From Desulfobacterales bacterium (GTDB lineage: Bacteria > Desulfobacterota > Desulfobacteria > Desulfobacterales > C00003060), in assembly GCA_030668505.1 (NCBI GenBank), contig DAOUTV010000044.1, positions 1 through 9,721 of the forward strand: a stretch of 9,721 bases of DNA, written 5' to 3'. Under the pieces are notes generated by a model. The model was not told the origin of the DNA. It made no database searches and saw nothing but the letters and a program-made list of their open reading frames with translations. Positions 1 through 7,167 of this stretch are shown here, in pieces. The position numbers and the translations under genes were made by a program. Each line of letters begins with the position of its first letter. The first letter of the stretch is position 1.

Positions 1-871
1 CGGAATCTTTAATAAGTGTACAGCGATTATTACCGATAATGACATCTATACTCATACTGGCGCCGCTGGAATCTTCACGGGAGACTGGTCAGGGACCCCT
101 CCACCAACCGGGACCGGGTGCCTTAGAGATAACGGCCCAGCCAACCTCTCGATCAAACGAAACAAAGTGTATGGTAATCGCGCGGGTATGCGTGTGGATC
201 ACGCCTCCGGTACAATTAACAATAATCTGGTTTATGGCAACTCCAGAGCGGGCATCAGGTTTAGTGGGGACAACACCGACCCGTATGCACCGTTTACGAG
301 TTCCTGGGGCATTACGGAAATTATGAATAATACCGTGGCAGGCAACGGTAGCTATGTAGATGAATTCTCTGAAGATAGAGGCAGTGGGATTGCATATGAC
401 GCCATCTACGCTACCCACATCAATTTTTATGATCGTCCCGTGGGTGCCACTCAAAATCCAATAACAATAAAAAATAATATTGTGGTTAATAGCATGTATG
501 CTGGCATCAAGTACTGTGCTGATAATTTAGCGGATGATCGTTCCTATAACCTATTCTACCAGAACAAGAATGCGCAACTCCCATTACTTCCATCCTGTGA
601 TACCGGAAATGTCGGCTATGATTGTGGCAAAAGCTGCAGATGCAGAACTCTCGGAACCTGCGATGCTCCTGGCGTAAACTGCTGCCCGGTTGACTCTTGG
701 TCATATTACTGGAGTCTTCCTCCGGGGAGTTGGGCAACAGGTGAAATATGCGGACAAGACCCGTTGTTTTATACGGACTATACCCTTCTGACCGGTTCCC
801 CGGCCATAAATGCGGGAAGTGATGGGTATGATATGGGCGCATACGGAGGCTCCGATCCTATAACCTGGTAA
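1..871 (+). CDS. Right-handed parallel beta-helix repeat protein, 3' part (5' end outside window)
   Basis: The reading frame is open from position 2 to the TAA at 869-871, giving 289 visible residues; the true start lies upstream. The frame holds repeated short Asn/Gly-rich strands of the PbH1 type: NKVYGN, NNNLVYGNSRAGIRF, IMNNTVAGNG and IKNNIVVNSMYAGIKY, spaced about 20-45 residues apart. It ends with SPAINAGSDGYDMGAYGG, close to the SPAIDAG...DIGAYE ending common in secreted or surface beta-helix proteins. Between the last coil and that ending lies a Cys-rich segment (about nt 595-690) with nine cysteines in roughly 32 residues, suggesting disulfides outside the cytoplasm. Such proteins often bind or cleave polysaccharide, but no catalytic motif can be assigned here, so the substrate is unknown. 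The internal GTG at 167 is not taken as a start because the repeats continue upstream of it. The next gene follows after 155 bp on the same strand. Confidence 0.8.
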   Translation, partial: GIFNKCTAIITDNDIYTHTGAAGIFTGDWSGTPPPTGTGCLRDNGPANLSIKRNKVYGNRAGMRVDHASGTINNNLVYGNSRAGIRFSGDNTDPYAPFTSSWGITEIMNNTVAGNGSYVDEFSEDRGSGIAYDAIYATHINFYDRPVGATQNPITIKNNIVVNSMYAGIKYCADNLADDRSYNLFYQNKNAQLPLLPSCDTGNVGYDCGKSCRCRTLGTCDAPGVNCCPVDSWSYYWSLPPGSWATGEICGQDPLFYTDYTLLTGSPAINAGSDGYDMGAYGGSDPITW

Positions 872-1026
872 TAAGCTTATGGTAAACCATTGCCGTCCAA
901 GGTCGTCCGGTTGTCGCAATAAATGCTTTCCGACCAATTTTGTCGAGCCGTTGCAACGACCTTCACCAGGATTTTTGGTCAAGAGTGATGGTGAACACTT
1001 GAAATCATGAAAGGGGAAATTAAGCC

Positions 1027-2319
1027 ATGAGATCAAGATTACTTGTCTTTTCATTAATAGCAGCAATTGTCACTTTGATATCCGGCACGGGCCTTTGGGC
1101 TGCTGGTTTGACAGAAATCTGGAATACCGGAAACGTCACAAGCATTTCTCATAACAACTTTCCCCAGATCAAAGGTAATTATTTAGTCTGGCAAGGACGT
1201 GGCGGGCTTGAGATAGCAACATCGGGATCAAGCGACTGGGAGATCTTCTATATTGATATAGACAACAAAGTGGTGATTCAGCTTACTGATGATGACTATG
1301 ATGACATCTCACCCCAGACTGACGGGGATTATGTGGTCTGGCAGAAGCACGACACTAGCCGTAGCAACCAGGTTTTTCTCTATAAGATAGGAGAAAACCT
1401 GCCAGGTAGCATGATCTCCAATGATGATAATAAGGACAACTATTCTCCCCGAATTGCTGCGGGGCGGATAGTCTGGACCTCCCAGCGGGTTGCACATTTT
1501 GTTGAGCCAGGCGAGATCATGCTATACGACGCGAAAAACCTAAGCGGTCCTGATCCGATCTCTGATAATACCTTAGACTGTAGTTCCCCTCGAATTAATA
1601 GCGAAACCGTCATCTGGGTGCAGAGCGACGGAAACGGCGCCGCTGCTCTCTTTATGTTTGACCTAACCAGCGAAAATCCCGCGCCAGAAGCCGCCCCCGA
1701 AGACTATGTCTGGCCGGACAGTCCCCAAACCGATGGAGGCCTGACGGTCCTAACCCGACACGACGGCAGCGACAGGGAGATTGTTGTCTATAACAACTAC
1801 TCAAGAAACTATGAGCAGATCACCGATAATGACTTTGAGGATAGTTATCCCTGCATCAGTGGAAATAGCGTTGCCTGCAAAAGCAGCATAGCCTGGGTAC
1901 AGGGTAGAGGTAAGGCCACAGAGATATTTCTTGTTGCCCTCCTCGATGTAGACAATGATGGAATTCCACATGATCAAGATGCATGTCCGTGTCAAGATTC
2001 AAGCGGTTTTGACGCTGATAGTGATGGCTGTATTGATACCTTGAGCGGATTAACGGGAGTTGTAGAAACTCTTGTAACCGAAGGGGTGATAGAGCAAGTA
2101 CTTCAAAACAGTCTTTTAGCAAAAGTAGAAAATGCTGAAAAGTCGGTTGATAAAGAAAACATCTGTGCCGCTATAGATAAGCTTGAAGCGTTAAAAAATG
2201 AGGTTAATGATCAGAGAGGCAACAAGATTTCTGATGACGCGGCGGATCTTGTGGTTAAATATGTAGACAATGTAATTACGTCTCTGTTGGATCAATTACC
2301 ACCCGGAGAGAGTTGTTGA
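1027..2319 (+). CDS. Secreted TolB-like beta-propeller protein with TSP3-like repeat and FIMAH-like C-terminal domain
   Basis: 430 residues. The ATG at 1027 follows an AAGGGGA ribosome binding site (about 1011-1017). Residues 1-26 look like a Sec signal peptide (MRSR, hydrophobic core, cleavage near AAG). Six degenerate propeller repeats follow, each with an aromatic or Ser-Pro, a Gly or turn and a V.W-type strand: FPQIKGNYLVWQ (45-56), SPQTDGDYVVWQ (95-106), SPRIAAGRIVW (140-150), SPRINSETVIW (187-197), SPQTDGGLTVL (232-242) and YPCISGNSVAC (274-284). Residues 307-338 are Asp-rich (DVDNDGIPHDQDACPC, then DADSDGCIDT), like a thrombospondin type-3 calcium-binding repeat. Residues 340-422 are predicted helical and resemble the FIMAH domain (GVIEQVLQNSLLAKVENAE, then AAIDKLEALKNEVNDQRG). 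This points to an extracellular Ca-binding, probably adhesive or surface-attached protein; no enzyme activity is indicated. It may be co-expressed with the beta-helix gene 155 bp upstream. Fold assignment is from pattern only. Confidence 0.8.
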   Translation: MRSRLLVFSLIAAIVTLISGTGLWAAGLTEIWNTGNVTSISHNNFPQIKGNYLVWQGRGGLEIATSGSSDWEIFYIDIDNKVVIQLTDDDYDDISPQTDGDYVVWQKHDTSRSNQVFLYKIGENLPGSMISNDDNKDNYSPRIAAGRIVWTSQRVAHFVEPGEIMLYDAKNLSGPDPISDNTLDCSSPRINSETVIWVQSDGNGAAALFMFDLTSENPAPEAAPEDYVWPDSPQTDGGLTVLTRHDGSDREIVVYNNYSRNYEQITDNDFEDSYPCISGNSVACKSSIAWVQGRGKATEIFLVALLDVDNDGIPHDQDACPCQDSSGFDADSDGCIDTLSGLTGVVETLVTEGVIEQVLQNSLLAKVENAEKSVDKENICAAIDKLEALKNEVNDQRGNKISDDAADLVVKYVDNVITSLLDQLPPGESC

Positions 2320-2750
2320 GCATCTGTCAAACCTCCTCCCTTCTGGTCTGTCTGCTTTCTTTTTGTCTGAGTCCAATGTGTAAATCGCTTAAATGGATGA
2401 TGGTTTTCTTAGCCATTATACATCTCCGCTCCTCTGATTACTCTTCCTGGTTGGATTTTTGCCTATTCGAAACCAAACATATCATTTTCCTGTTTCCAAG
2501 GCAATCCATACGGCCACGAACCAGCCTATTTGCTCACTGCTGAAGGGGTAAATTCAGTTCGCAAGCAACATCGGCACGCTGATCATCAGCTTGTGCACGG
2601 CCAGATAGCAGATGATCCGCCCGGGAAAGAGTTCTTTCCTTGCTTGCACTCTTCATTGTGTCAATGTCTATCGCAAAATATTCCGCACCCGCTAGAGGAA
2701 TATCAATATTTGACGAGCGCCAAGCCAGCACATGAGAACGCCGCAGGATA

Positions 2751-2770
2751 CCCCGCCATTCAAGGCGGGG
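2751..2770. repeat. Perfect 7-bp GC-rich hairpin, CCCCGCC-6-GGCGGGG
   Basis: CCCCGCC (2751-2757) and GGCGGGG (2764-2770) are exact reverse complements around a 6-nt loop (ATTCAA), followed by TCGTTTA. A short C/G-pure hairpin of this shape is typical of the subterminal ends of IS200/IS605 (TnpB) elements, so it could be an insertion relic. It lacks a clean U-tract, so it is a poor intrinsic terminator. Its origin is not established. Confidence 0.5.
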
Positions 2771-2818
2771 TCGTTTACTTGCACACTTGGAAGATCAGTG
2801 ATAATTTAACAATTTGTG

Positions 2819-2839
2819 TTGACGAAAAAATATTGTCAA
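2819..2839. promoter_or_regulatory. Possible operator: TTGAC-11-GTCAA inverted repeat before the AsmA-family gene
   Basis: TTGAC (2819-2823) and GTCAA (2835-2839) are inverted around an A/T-rich 11-nt spacer and end directly before the AAGGAG ribosome binding site at 2841-2846. A weak promoter-like pair lies just upstream (TTGCAC 2779-2784, TAATTT 2802-2807, 17-nt spacing, each 4 of 6 matches to consensus). Half-sites of five bases arise easily by chance in A/T-rich DNA, so this is only a candidate site for a regulator. Confidence 0.2.
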
Positions 2840-2854
2840 AAAGGAGATAGCAGG

Positions 2855-5272
2855 ATGAAAAAGATAGCGATTGGCCTTACTATTGTCTTGGTTTTATGTC
2901 TTATCCTTGCGGCCCTCGCTCCTTTCATTATCGACCTGAATAAATACAAGGGCACAATTCTTTCGCAACTGAAACCGTATTTTCCTCGAGAGGTTGACTT
3001 CCAGAGCATCGAGATGACCATTTTAACAGGCCTGGGAGCAGAGATTCGAGGTCTTCGCATATCGGATAACCCCGCCTTTTCCCAAGGGGATTTCTTACGC
3101 CTTAAAAGCCTACAGGTTCAGGTCCAGATACTGCCATTAATAAGAAAGCAAATTAAGGTAAAGAAGATCATTCTGAAACAGCCTGTTATCCGTTTGGCCC
3201 GGAACACAAAAGGGGCGTTTAGCTTTGACGATCTGATTACCTCGGGGAAAGAAGCATCAAAAAAAGAGCCCCTGCCCTCGAACGAGAAGCCCAAACAGAA
3301 GGAGGGGGGTCCTCAAGACCCTGGCCTGTTGGCGGCGCTTCTCGTCAACGAATTGGAAATCCAGAAAGGCAAGATACTTTACCTAGATGAAATGCTTTTC
3401 CCTGGGGCCAGCCCCGTTTCGATTGACGGATTGGATCTTAAGGTGGAGGATGTGTCACTCCAGTATCCCATATCCATTGAAGTTGCCGCAAACATTACGG
3501 AAGCGCCCGTGAAGAACTTCCACCTCGAAGGGACTGTAGGGCCCATTGGAGAGGGACTCCAGCTGAAAAAAATGCCCCTTGATATCCGGGTTTCTTTCCA
3601 GGCACCGACCGTTGAAAGCCTAAAATATTTCATTCCTGAGACCCTGCCCCTGCAAGTTCTTTCCGGTAGCCTCAGTATCAATCTCGAGGCCAAAGGCTCT
3701 TTGGGGGGAAAGATTGTCTCAAAATCGGATATAGAACTCCAGGCCCTCGTTTTGCAAGAGCGAAGGGAAAATGGAAGCGGCGAGAGGTCTGGCAACCTCC
3801 CAGAGGAGTTACAAATAGAAGGGCCCTTAGAGATAAACCTTCAATCCTCCTGGAGCCAGAAGAAATTTCACATTGAAACGAAAGTGGACATGAACGCGAT
3901 GAAAATCGAGTATGGCGATCAGTTTCAAAAATCTGCCGGAATGCCACTTTCCATCGTGTGGAAGGCAGATAAGGAGGGGGAGCGTCTCAATATTAGAGAT
4001 CTCCAGCTTATTCTGCATAATCTAGTAATGACGGCTCCTGGGAAAATAACGATTAAGGAGAAGCCGCATTTCGATTTTCTATTGCAAACCCGCCCCGTGT
4101 CACTCGAAGGTTGGGACAACATAGTGCCCTTGTTGTCCCCTTATCAGATTAAAGGGAGTTGCTCTTTGAGGGGCTCTCTGCGCGGAACCCCTGAAGACGC
4201 TTCGTTTAAGCTGCACGTTTCCTCTGAACGACTTGGATTTGACATACCCCCTTCGGGCGATCAGAAGCAAGCTGCGGCCACCGGTCACGGGGTTATGGAG
4301 GCAGTCAATATCGAAGTGCAGGGAAAGAAAAAGGCCGATGAAATCGGTGGCTCAGGCAAGATCGAGATAGAAAAGGGTGAGATTCTATCCGTTTTCTTTG
4401 AAAGGCTATTATCAAACCTTCAATATACACGGGATCAATTAAAGATCGCCGGTCTGGAGTTGGAGGCCTTTCAAGGAGCCATTCAATGCTCAGGATCTTA
4501 CGAGCCCGCAAAAGGCAATTGGTCTTTTGAGCCTGTTTTCAAAGGGATTGAAGTGGGCGAAGCTCTAAATAACTTGACTGAATACAAAGATAGCTTTTCC
4601 GGTAGACTCTCTGGTCGCTTCGAGGTACGAGGCAGCACAAAGGGGGACAAAAAGCAGGCGATGCATGCAAATGGCGAGTTTCGAGTTTCTCAGGGAGAAT
4701 TGAAAAACCTCAATCTTGCGGAGAGCGTTCTGGATGACCTGTTTGGCTTAAGAGGTGTAGCCCGGTTCTTACCCGGGCAGCGAAACGGAATTAAAAAACA
4801 TGACACAACCCAGTTCGATTCACTGGAAGGCAAGCTTGAAATTATAGGAAAGACGCTGAACTTCAAGGCTTTGCAACTTCACAATATACACACGAGCAAG
4901 GCGACGGATTCGCTTGCTATCCTGAAAGGCAAATGCTTCATAGATGCCAACTCCTTGGATTTCAAGGGTAAGCTGATTTTGTCGAGGCGGCACTCGCAGA
5001 AACTGGCTCGAAAGGCCGATGTGTTGGAGGCTTTGTTTGATCACGAAAAAAGGATGGTTCTGCCCATTACGATAAAGGGCTCTATACAGAAGCCGGTACC
5101 TTCCTTAGATGAAGAATATGTGCTGGAAGCACTCACAAAGCACTACACCCGAAAAGCTGTAGACAAGGGGATTAAGGAATTGCGAAAAAAGCTTCAGGTG
5201 CCTGAAGGTAAAGGAGAAGATGGATTGCAAAAACCCCTGGAAAAGCTTTTGAAAGATCTTTTCGGAAAATAA
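2855..5272 (+). CDS. AsmA family protein
   Basis: 805 residues from the ATG at 2855, chosen because AAGGAG (2841-2846) lies 8 nt upstream; an upstream in-frame start at 2816 would add 13 polar residues before the membrane helix and has no such site. Residues 4-25 form one N-terminal transmembrane segment (IAIGLTIVLVLCLILAALAP), followed by the AsmA signature: FIIDLNKYKGTILSQLKPYF, then the strand pattern ending LTGLGAEIRGLRISDNPAF (about 58-75) and KGAFSFDDLI (119-128). A charged Lys/Glu/Pro linker (130-157) leads to a long beta-rich body. The last third carries AsmA-like C-terminal features (GSGKIEIEKGEI, FSGRLSGRFEVRG, ANGEFRVSQGELKNLNL). Family members are anchored in the inner membrane and extend into the periplasm; they are linked to outer-membrane assembly and to lipid transport in the AsmA/TamB/YhdP group. 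The substrate here is unknown. It appears monocistronic and converges on the yihY-like gene. Confidence 0.88.
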   Translation: MKKIAIGLTIVLVLCLILAALAPFIIDLNKYKGTILSQLKPYFPREVDFQSIEMTILTGLGAEIRGLRISDNPAFSQGDFLRLKSLQVQVQILPLIRKQIKVKKIILKQPVIRLARNTKGAFSFDDLITSGKEASKKEPLPSNEKPKQKEGGPQDPGLLAALLVNELEIQKGKILYLDEMLFPGASPVSIDGLDLKVEDVSLQYPISIEVAANITEAPVKNFHLEGTVGPIGEGLQLKKMPLDIRVSFQAPTVESLKYFIPETLPLQVLSGSLSINLEAKGSLGGKIVSKSDIELQALVLQERRENGSGERSGNLPEELQIEGPLEINLQSSWSQKKFHIETKVDMNAMKIEYGDQFQKSAGMPLSIVWKADKEGERLNIRDLQLILHNLVMTAPGKITIKEKPHFDFLLQTRPVSLEGWDNIVPLLSPYQIKGSCSLRGSLRGTPEDASFKLHVSSERLGFDIPPSGDQKQAAATGHGVMEAVNIEVQGKKKADEIGGSGKIEIEKGEILSVFFERLLSNLQYTRDQLKIAGLELEAFQGAIQCSGSYEPAKGNWSFEPVFKGIEVGEALNNLTEYKDSFSGRLSGRFEVRGSTKGDKKQAMHANGEFRVSQGELKNLNLAESVLDDLFGLRGVARFLPGQRNGIKKHDTTQFDSLEGKLEIIGKTLNFKALQLHNIHTSKATDSLAILKGKCFIDANSLDFKGKLILSRRHSQKLARKADVLEALFDHEKRMVLPITIKGSIQKPVPSLDEEYVLEALTKHYTRKAVDKGIKELRKKLQVPEGKGEDGLQKPLEKLLKDLFGK

Positions 5273-5337
5273 AAAAGGGGTTCGGAGCATAGCCGTCATG
5301 TTCTTATTGTGTGCGTCCCCGAGTCGTCCCTTTTTGT
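5271..5337. terminator. Possible bidirectional terminator between convergent genes
   Basis: AAAAAGGG (5272-5279) pairs with CCCTTTTT (5328-5335); inside, TTCGG (5281-5285) pairs with CCGAG (5319-5323), separated by a small internal loop, leaving a large apical loop of about 33 nt. The A-tract and T-tract suit termination in either direction, and the site lies right after the AsmA-family stop and before the end of the convergent yihY-like gene. The long loop makes it weaker than a canonical terminator. Confidence 0.4.
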
Positions 5338-5426
5338 TTACCATAAAGTCCGGTACAATGTGGCTTATCAGGGGTTAGACAGGTCCGAATGACTAATGTA
5401 TATAGCAGAACCCGTCTTGTCTTCTT

Positions 5427-6746
5427 CTAAATATCCTTTAGCAACACATTGCTCGGTGATTTTTCAACGAGTTCGCCTAAAGCCTTGAGGCAATCAGAGA
5501 GTTTACCCAATTCTTCTGACTTGGCAACAGGTAGGTGATCACTTCCCCGGCGCTCGGGGTTATCAATAACATATTTGATCGTGTAGAAGTCAATGTCACG
5601 TGCAGGCTGATAAGCTGTTTCCTCATTTTCAGGGCCGCACACCCCTGAAACGACCTTTGATTCAACCAGTCCGTAAACGATCTCCCGAACCAGGCGTATA
5701 GGAATTTCCAACCTCCTTGCGATTTGCCCAGCGGATAGCGGAGGATTCCCCTCCGAAAAATTCTTAACCAGCAGATGGGCCACTCGCAAGGTGAGCAACT
5801 TCTTGAATGCATAGCTGATGTCTGAACAGTCCGACTCAAACTCGAAGGTCTCTTCATTCTGATGAGCAGACGATAGCTCAGCGCCAAACAAGACAATCAA
5901 CCAACTGATTTGGAGCCAAATCAGAAACAGTGGCAGAGCGGCAAGGCTTCCATAGATGGCATTGTATTTTGAAACGCCAATCTGTGACCAAAGATATACC
6001 CACTGAAACAGCTGGTACAGGGTGCCGGCCAGAATGCCGGCAAAGATACCGGACCTGAAGTTGACCTTTGTGTTTGGTATAAACATGTAAATAAAGGTAA
6101 ACAATACCCAAACGACGCAGTACGGTAGCAATCTCAAAGCCATGAATATGGCGGGGCTGATTGCCCCTATAAGTGAGACCTTTTGGACCACAAGGGCTAC
6201 CTGGGTCTTAATCAGGACAGTTGCGGCACTTGACATAATCAAGAGCAAAGGACATATGGCCATAGCCGAAAGATAATCGCTAATCCTTCTTATAAAGCTT
6301 CGTTGTTTCTTGATTCCCCAAATATGGTTGAATGAATTCTCAATGTGTCCCAAAACTCGCACAATCGTCCAAAACAGGAGCAACACGCCCACACCAGCGA
6401 TGACGCCACCTCTTGTTGTTTCAAGGAGGGAGTTGGCAAAGTTCGTCACCGTCACGATGACTTCCTCCTGTCCCTGAAATTTCGTGAGAAGTTGCCTTTC
6501 AAGAGCCTTTTCAAGGCCGAACCCCTTAGAAACGCCGAAGGCCATGGCTATCACAGGAACAAGTGACAATAAGGAGTAAAAGGTTAGAGCGGATGCCCTC
6601 AAAGCACATTTGTCCTCATGAAACTGTCTCCATGAGAGGACCAGCACCCGTAAGGGTCTAAGCCAGTATCGCTTTTTCAGTGGAAGGTCCCTTAAGCGCA
6701 TTCTCCAAACATCCGTTGTGACGAATTGCCTGATTTTTGCCGTCAT
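5427..6746 (-). CDS. YihY/BrkB-family inner membrane protein with C-terminal winged-helix-like extension
   Basis: 439 residues. The ATG (complement of 6744-6746) is preceded by an AGAGGAAAG ribosome binding site at 6-nt spacing. The family core covers about residues 30-300: a cytoplasmic N-terminus, the conserved ALRASALTFYSLLSLVPV start of the first helix (49-66), about six hydrophobic segments (roughly 51-72, 114-132, 160-182, 195-222, 233-252 and 265-290), and the signature YNAIYGSLAALPLFLIWLQ with SWLIVLFGAEL (261-291). Residues 313-370 look like a winged helix (LRVAHLLVKNF, LSAGQIARRLEIPIRLVREIVYGLVESKVV), a known extension in many proteobacterial members but absent from shorter ones. 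The family was once misnamed ribonuclease BN; its true function is not settled. The upstream 38-codon HicB-like ORF stops 13 nt before this start, so translation may be linked. Confidence 0.9.
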   Translation of the reverse strand: MTAKIRQFVTTDVWRMRLRDLPLKKRYWLRPLRVLVLSWRQFHEDKCALRASALTFYSLLSLVPVIAMAFGVSKGFGLEKALERQLLTKFQGQEEVIVTVTNFANSLLETTRGGVIAGVGVLLLFWTIVRVLGHIENSFNHIWGIKKQRSFIRRISDYLSAMAICPLLLIMSSAATVLIKTQVALVVQKVSLIGAISPAIFMALRLLPYCVVWVLFTFIYMFIPNTKVNFRSGIFAGILAGTLYQLFQWVYLWSQIGVSKYNAIYGSLAALPLFLIWLQISWLIVLFGAELSSAHQNEETFEFESDCSDISYAFKKLLTLRVAHLLVKNFSEGNPPLSAGQIARRLEIPIRLVREIVYGLVESKVVSGVCGPENEETAYQPARDIDFYTIKYVIDNPERRGSDHLPVAKSEELGKLSDCLKALGELVEKSPSNVLLKDI

Positions 6747-6759
6747 CTTTCACTTTCCT

Positions 6760-6876
6760 CTACACCATCACAGAGTGGCCTATTCCCGAAAAGCCTTCCA
6801 AGTCAGGGGAGTAAAAGCCAAAACAGTCCGGTTCATCAGTAGCTTCGATTACTAATGAATACGGTAGTTCAATCAT
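6760..6876 (-). pseudogene. HicB-like antitoxin N-terminal fragment, 38 codons
   Basis: The short frame MIELPYSLVIEATDEPDC...FGFYSPDLEGFSGIGHSVMV matches the N-terminal beta-strand part of HicB-family antitoxins (a strand, an acidic turn, then a YSPDLEGF.G.GHS motif equivalent to the usual YVPDLPGC.S.GDT). Full HicB proteins continue with a helix and often a DNA-binding domain; here TAG follows only two codons after GHSV. The start is convincing: AGGAGG (complement of 6885-6890) lies 8 nt before the ATG. No HicA toxin gene is adjacent. I read it as a truncated relic, perhaps broken when the neighbouring transposon fragment arrived, but the intact ribosome binding site and reading frame mean it may still be translated as a leader to the yihY-like gene. 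Confidence 0.6.
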
Positions 6877-6909
6877 ATCAATATCCTCCTTGTTCCGGAA
6901 GTCCCCGAC

Positions 6910-7053
6910 GCGCTCCGGTTTGGGCAGTGAAGGCCCTATGAGTTGCCTGGAATGGCTGAGGTCTTGTTTTTTGCAAGGGTTTGCGAGGAAGCCATAATGT
7001 TTGATGCGCATGAAACGGTTGGACAGGACGTAGAGTAAAAAAGGCCCGAAAAA
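6910..7053 (-). pseudogene. IS91-family (Y2) transposase C-terminal remnant
   Basis: On the minus strand this stretch encodes FFGPFLLYVLSNRF and then MRIKHYGFLANPCKKQDLSH, close to the IS91/IS801 transposase pattern FLLHVLPKGF..IRHYGFLANR. Only about 48 residues remain: the zinc-finger region and the catalytic tyrosines of the complete protein are missing. It is in frame with the HicB-like fragment downstream, so the two read as one 131-codon frame from 7155; this is taken as an accident of juxtaposition because the parts belong to unrelated families and the HicB part has its own ribosome binding site. It marks past transposition beside the dispersed palindrome at 7071-7112. Confidence 0.6.
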
Positions 7054-7070
7054 GCTTAATTCAACAGCAT

Positions 7071-7112
7071 TGACCCTAACCCTCTCACCCGTGGGGGAGA
7101 GGTCAGGGGTGA
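7071..7112. repeat. Dispersed palindromic repeat (CCCTAACCCTCTC type)
   Basis: CCTCTCACCC (7081-7090) is followed after GT by GGGGGAGAGG (7093-7102), pairing at 9 of 10 positions, with an outer ACCCT/AGGGGT pairing (7073-7077 with 7105-7110). Near-identical sequences of this kind (ACCCTAACCCTCTC...GAGAGG) occur in many copies in numerous proteobacterial genomes. It sits between the Fe-S scaffold gene and the transposase remnant. It could also act as a structured transcript end for the scaffold gene, but there is no U-tract. Confidence 0.55.
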
Positions 7113-7167
7113 CGGTGGCAAAAAGGGAGTTTCCAGGAATACGGGATTCATGCACTCACTTAGCCAT

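Larger units (their letters stand above)
2320..2854. other. Gene-poor interval upstream of the AsmA-family gene
   Basis: This 535-bp gap has no convincing gene. Short open frames exist on both strands (2313-2543 and 2530-2850 plus, 2534-2731 minus), but none has a recognisable domain or good ribosome binding site, and their compositions are not protein-like. The recognisable structures are the perfect hairpin at 2751-2770 and the short inverted repeat at 2819-2839. The interval may include a decayed insertion, but I cannot identify a transposase in it. Confidence 0.5.

Noticed and set aside
2313..2543. 76-codon frame overlapping the end of the propeller/FIMAH gene
   Set aside because: No ribosome binding site or recognisable family; the sequence is T-rich, which creates hydrophobic codons by chance.
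2530..2850. 106-codon plus-strand frame (and a 65-codon minus-strand frame over the same DNA) as a small gene
   Set aside because: No ribosome binding site, no domain, codon content not protein-like, and it runs into the ribosome binding site of the AsmA-family gene.
6760..7155. A single 131-residue protein on the minus strand
   Set aside because: It joins a repeat-derived N-terminus, an IS91 transposase scrap and a HicB fragment; the last has its own AGGAGG and ATG, so the long frame is treated as a chance fusion.
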